Source: Epiperipatus broadwayi
Taxonomy: Eukaryota > Onychophora > Udeonychophora > Euonychophora > Peripatidae
DNA: 64,000 nt
NCBI GenBank assembly: GCA_028023455.1
Contig: JAQFVV010006221.1
Coordinates: 3,193,098-3,257,097, forward strand
Direction of reading: 5' to 3'
Positions within the stretch are counted from its first letter, which is position 1; the number at the start of each line of letters is the position of its first letter. The translations under genes and the position numbers were made by a program. Shown piece after piece: positions 61,775 to 64,000 of the stretch. The notes under the pieces were generated by a model. That model ran no database searches. It was not told the origin of the DNA and saw only the letters and a list, made by a program, of their open reading frames with translations.

Positions 61775-63020
61775 ATTAATATAGTTTGTGCCTTTGGATG
61801 TAGTGGAATTATATGGTTCAGTAGAATGGACTGCATCAATAACAATTTTGCAAGATAGACTAATTATTAATGATATGCAGCAAGGGAAAATATCTATTAT
61901 TGTGGATGTTTTAGATTGGGTGGATAGAGATATTGTAGTAGCATATGGGAAATCAATTATATAGAATGGAAAAGGGTGGCCTATGGGTCTGGTGGTGAGT
62001 GGTGTATTAAGTAAGTTTGTTTGTTGGCAGTATGGAGCAATGTATAGTGAAGCCCATATTATTAAAAAGTGTGAATATGCTGTATTGCATATGTGTGAAT
62101 GGTGTCTTGATATATGGGGAATCATATATTATAAAATGAATTTATGAAGGTTTTCTGAACCAGATGGGTTGGTATGACCATGAAAGAGAATGATAATGCT
62201 ACTATTCAATATATAGATTTGCAAATATCATATGTAGATGATAAATTTGTATATAAAATGGTGTTGGGGCATATAGATAATAGAGGTTTATTTATTCAAC
62301 ATCCAATGTTCATGTAACACCCAAGTTGGCTTGTTTGGGGGTTTTGGGTGTGCAATCAGAGACTCTCTATTCAAATGAAGTATTTCCTAAAGATAATATA
62401 GACTGTTGGCAAAGGTTATTATTGATTGTATTAAAACATTATAAAAGATGCAATAGTACTAATGTAATTGTGAATAATAAACCATGGATGTCATTAGTTT
62501 ATTACTAATATTAATAAACATATAAGATTTTTAAGTTAAGATTTCATATTGGCATGAAGGATTCTGCCTAACTTTAATAGATCAATAAACAATTCTAAGG
62601 TCATAACTGGCAAAAAAGATAAAAGCAATATTGTGTATTCTATTGAATGCCCAACCAGATCGTAATGCGGTATGTATTGGTGAAACTGGATGAATGTTAA
62701 GTATCATATTCAACACACACACACACATAAATAAAGGAAATGGGGAAAGACAGTTTGTTCCACTTTCTATATTCATCAAAGTATTATAGTGTATGTAGGT
62801 TGTCCATGAGAGTTTAGTGTGTTAATGTATGAAATGCATGATAAAAATGTAAGATGAGAGAGTCATATACTATAAAAAATTATTCTTTATGATGCAAAGT
62901 TAACCAGTTTTCCGATTTGTTGTTCCTGGTCAATATGGTGAAATGTCTGAGTTTATCACTTAGTAGAGTATGATGATTTTTATACAGCCTTGATAGGGAC
63001 TAGTGTGGGTTGAAAGCACT
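61775..63020 (+). pseudogene. Degenerate PLE, RT through GIY-YIG
   Basis: Plus strand, broken frames: LDVVELYGSVEWTASITILQ (motif A, 61788-61850), DWVDRDIVVAYGKSI, then GWPMGLVVSGVLS (motif B, 61976-62015), a YVDDKF-like motif C piece near 62232, and near 62640 VYSIECP followed by CIGETG (GIY-YIG). At 62989-63020 the 3' hairpin-like block TTGATAGGGACTAGT...GAAAGCAC. Many stops and frameshifts. The minus-strand frame over 61772-62125 is a shadow. Confidence 0.75.
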
Positions 63021-64000
63021 TGGCAATAGTGTTTAATATTATTTTAATATTTCTCTGTTTTATACAATAGTTATATTGTTAGATTGTGATTTATATTTTA
63101 TAATAACAGAAGTATTGGATTTATTATTTTTAAAATAAATTATTTAGAAAAGAAGTAAAAGTTTAGACTACTCTATAATTTTTATTGTCAATCCAAACTT
63201 TAAGATATGAATTCGGTGATATATCCTTCTATAATAGTTTATTCTGTATTATTTTCTATCATTTTTTGAGATAATTTCCTGATGGAGAGACAACTGAAAG
63301 TGGCTTGTGATGGATGAGTACTGTGTAATTAAACATTTACTAATGGATGATTGATAAAATCTTTTACTATCTAATAATCTCTGCAGAAATTTTACTAAAG
63401 CTTCCAATTTAAATAATCTGGAGACAATCAATTGGATTAAGATAAAACATTCTTCACAAAATGAACCAAAATAGTTTTTTTTTGTCACACATCTTAAAAT
63501 GAGTGTAAATTCAACTTCAAGAGTATTTGTTGTATGAAATTAATGGAAAGCACTGAAGGAACTCTTTTACATGAATCTGGCACATAATTAAAACTCATTT
63601 ATCCTCTTCTCAAAATTAATATTTCATTTAATATTGATTTAGCAGTCAGTAAAAATTTTGTTATACTTTTTTAAAATTGTTTATAAAGACAACAAAGTTC
63701 TTGTTTTGTTTTTTGCATATACAAACATATTACATTAAATTTTAAAATAACGAAAAGTAATTAATCTAATAAAATATAATTTAACTCAAAGCTTAAAAAC
63801 TGAATCATGCATGCAAAAACAAGTTTACAAATACAAGCAAATAAATGAAAACAAGCAATAATTATTGTCTAGTTTACTTTTATATGCAGTAGAGCTATAA
63901 TCTATTTCTGTCTGTAACAAAATGACTTCACTTATATGCTAACCAAAGAAAAACGTAAACAAATAAAAATAAATGTAAATAAATAAATTAAAAAACATTA
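63021..64000. other. Right-edge spacer, nothing recognised
   Basis: AT-rich. The 79-codon minus-strand frame at 63249-63488 has no recognised family and lies just beyond the PLE remnant. If the Duox gene continues to the right, this is intron. Confidence 0.4.

Noticed and set aside
61772-62125. 117-codon minus-strand frame
   Set aside because: Antisense of a decayed PLE reverse transcriptase whose motifs read on the plus strand.

Overview
This is an AT-rich (by eye about three quarters A+T) stretch of an animal nuclear genome. It carries one host gene and a dense load of transposable elements. The host gene is the 3' part of a dual oxidase (Duox) on the minus strand. Six GT-AG exons, found by translating between the open frames, join in phase into the C-terminal ~308 residues: end of the membrane domain, FAD-binding domain, NADPH-binding domain and terminal HHYENF. 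The wording of this protein is closest, from memory, to arthropod Duox, so I read the organism as an arthropod (class undetermined). The peroxidase-like domain, EF hands and most membrane helices must lie beyond the right edge.

Layout. 1-1626: remnants of a Penelope-like element (PLE) and an RTE-type non-LTR retrotransposon. 1627-5720: a ~440 bp repeat in direct and inverted copies, each full unit carrying a hammerhead-ribozyme-like core; one copy begins exactly at the predicted self-cleavage site. 6365-6722: two tRNA-headed SINEs. 10170-12370: two non-LTR retrotransposon fragments. 14021-20760: a young PLE complex, with an intact 805-aa reverse transcriptase/GIY-YIG endonuclease gene and a near-identical copy head to head, forming a ~5.6 kb palindrome, plus truncated copies and long (TA)n tracts. 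20760-21215: a diverged PLE 3' end.

22457-55384 is the Duox gene. Its introns hold a PLE fragment flanked by inverted repeats, a 164-bp palindrome without a loop, several copies of a fold-back repeat family, a CpG-retaining 4-kb block, two unidentified open blocks, and a decayed Ty3/Gypsy element. To the right of 55384 lie a TA-flanked terminal-inverted-repeat element nested in another repeat, a (TATC)n array, a mariner-like remnant, a non-autonomous hAT element with a perfect 8-bp target duplication, and another PLE remnant.

The window works as one gene segment whose introns are expanded by retroelements. The most unusual part is the recurrence of RNA-hairpin or ribozyme-like motifs and head-to-head inverted copies in both the PLEs and the 440-bp hammerhead repeats, suggesting a shared replication style.
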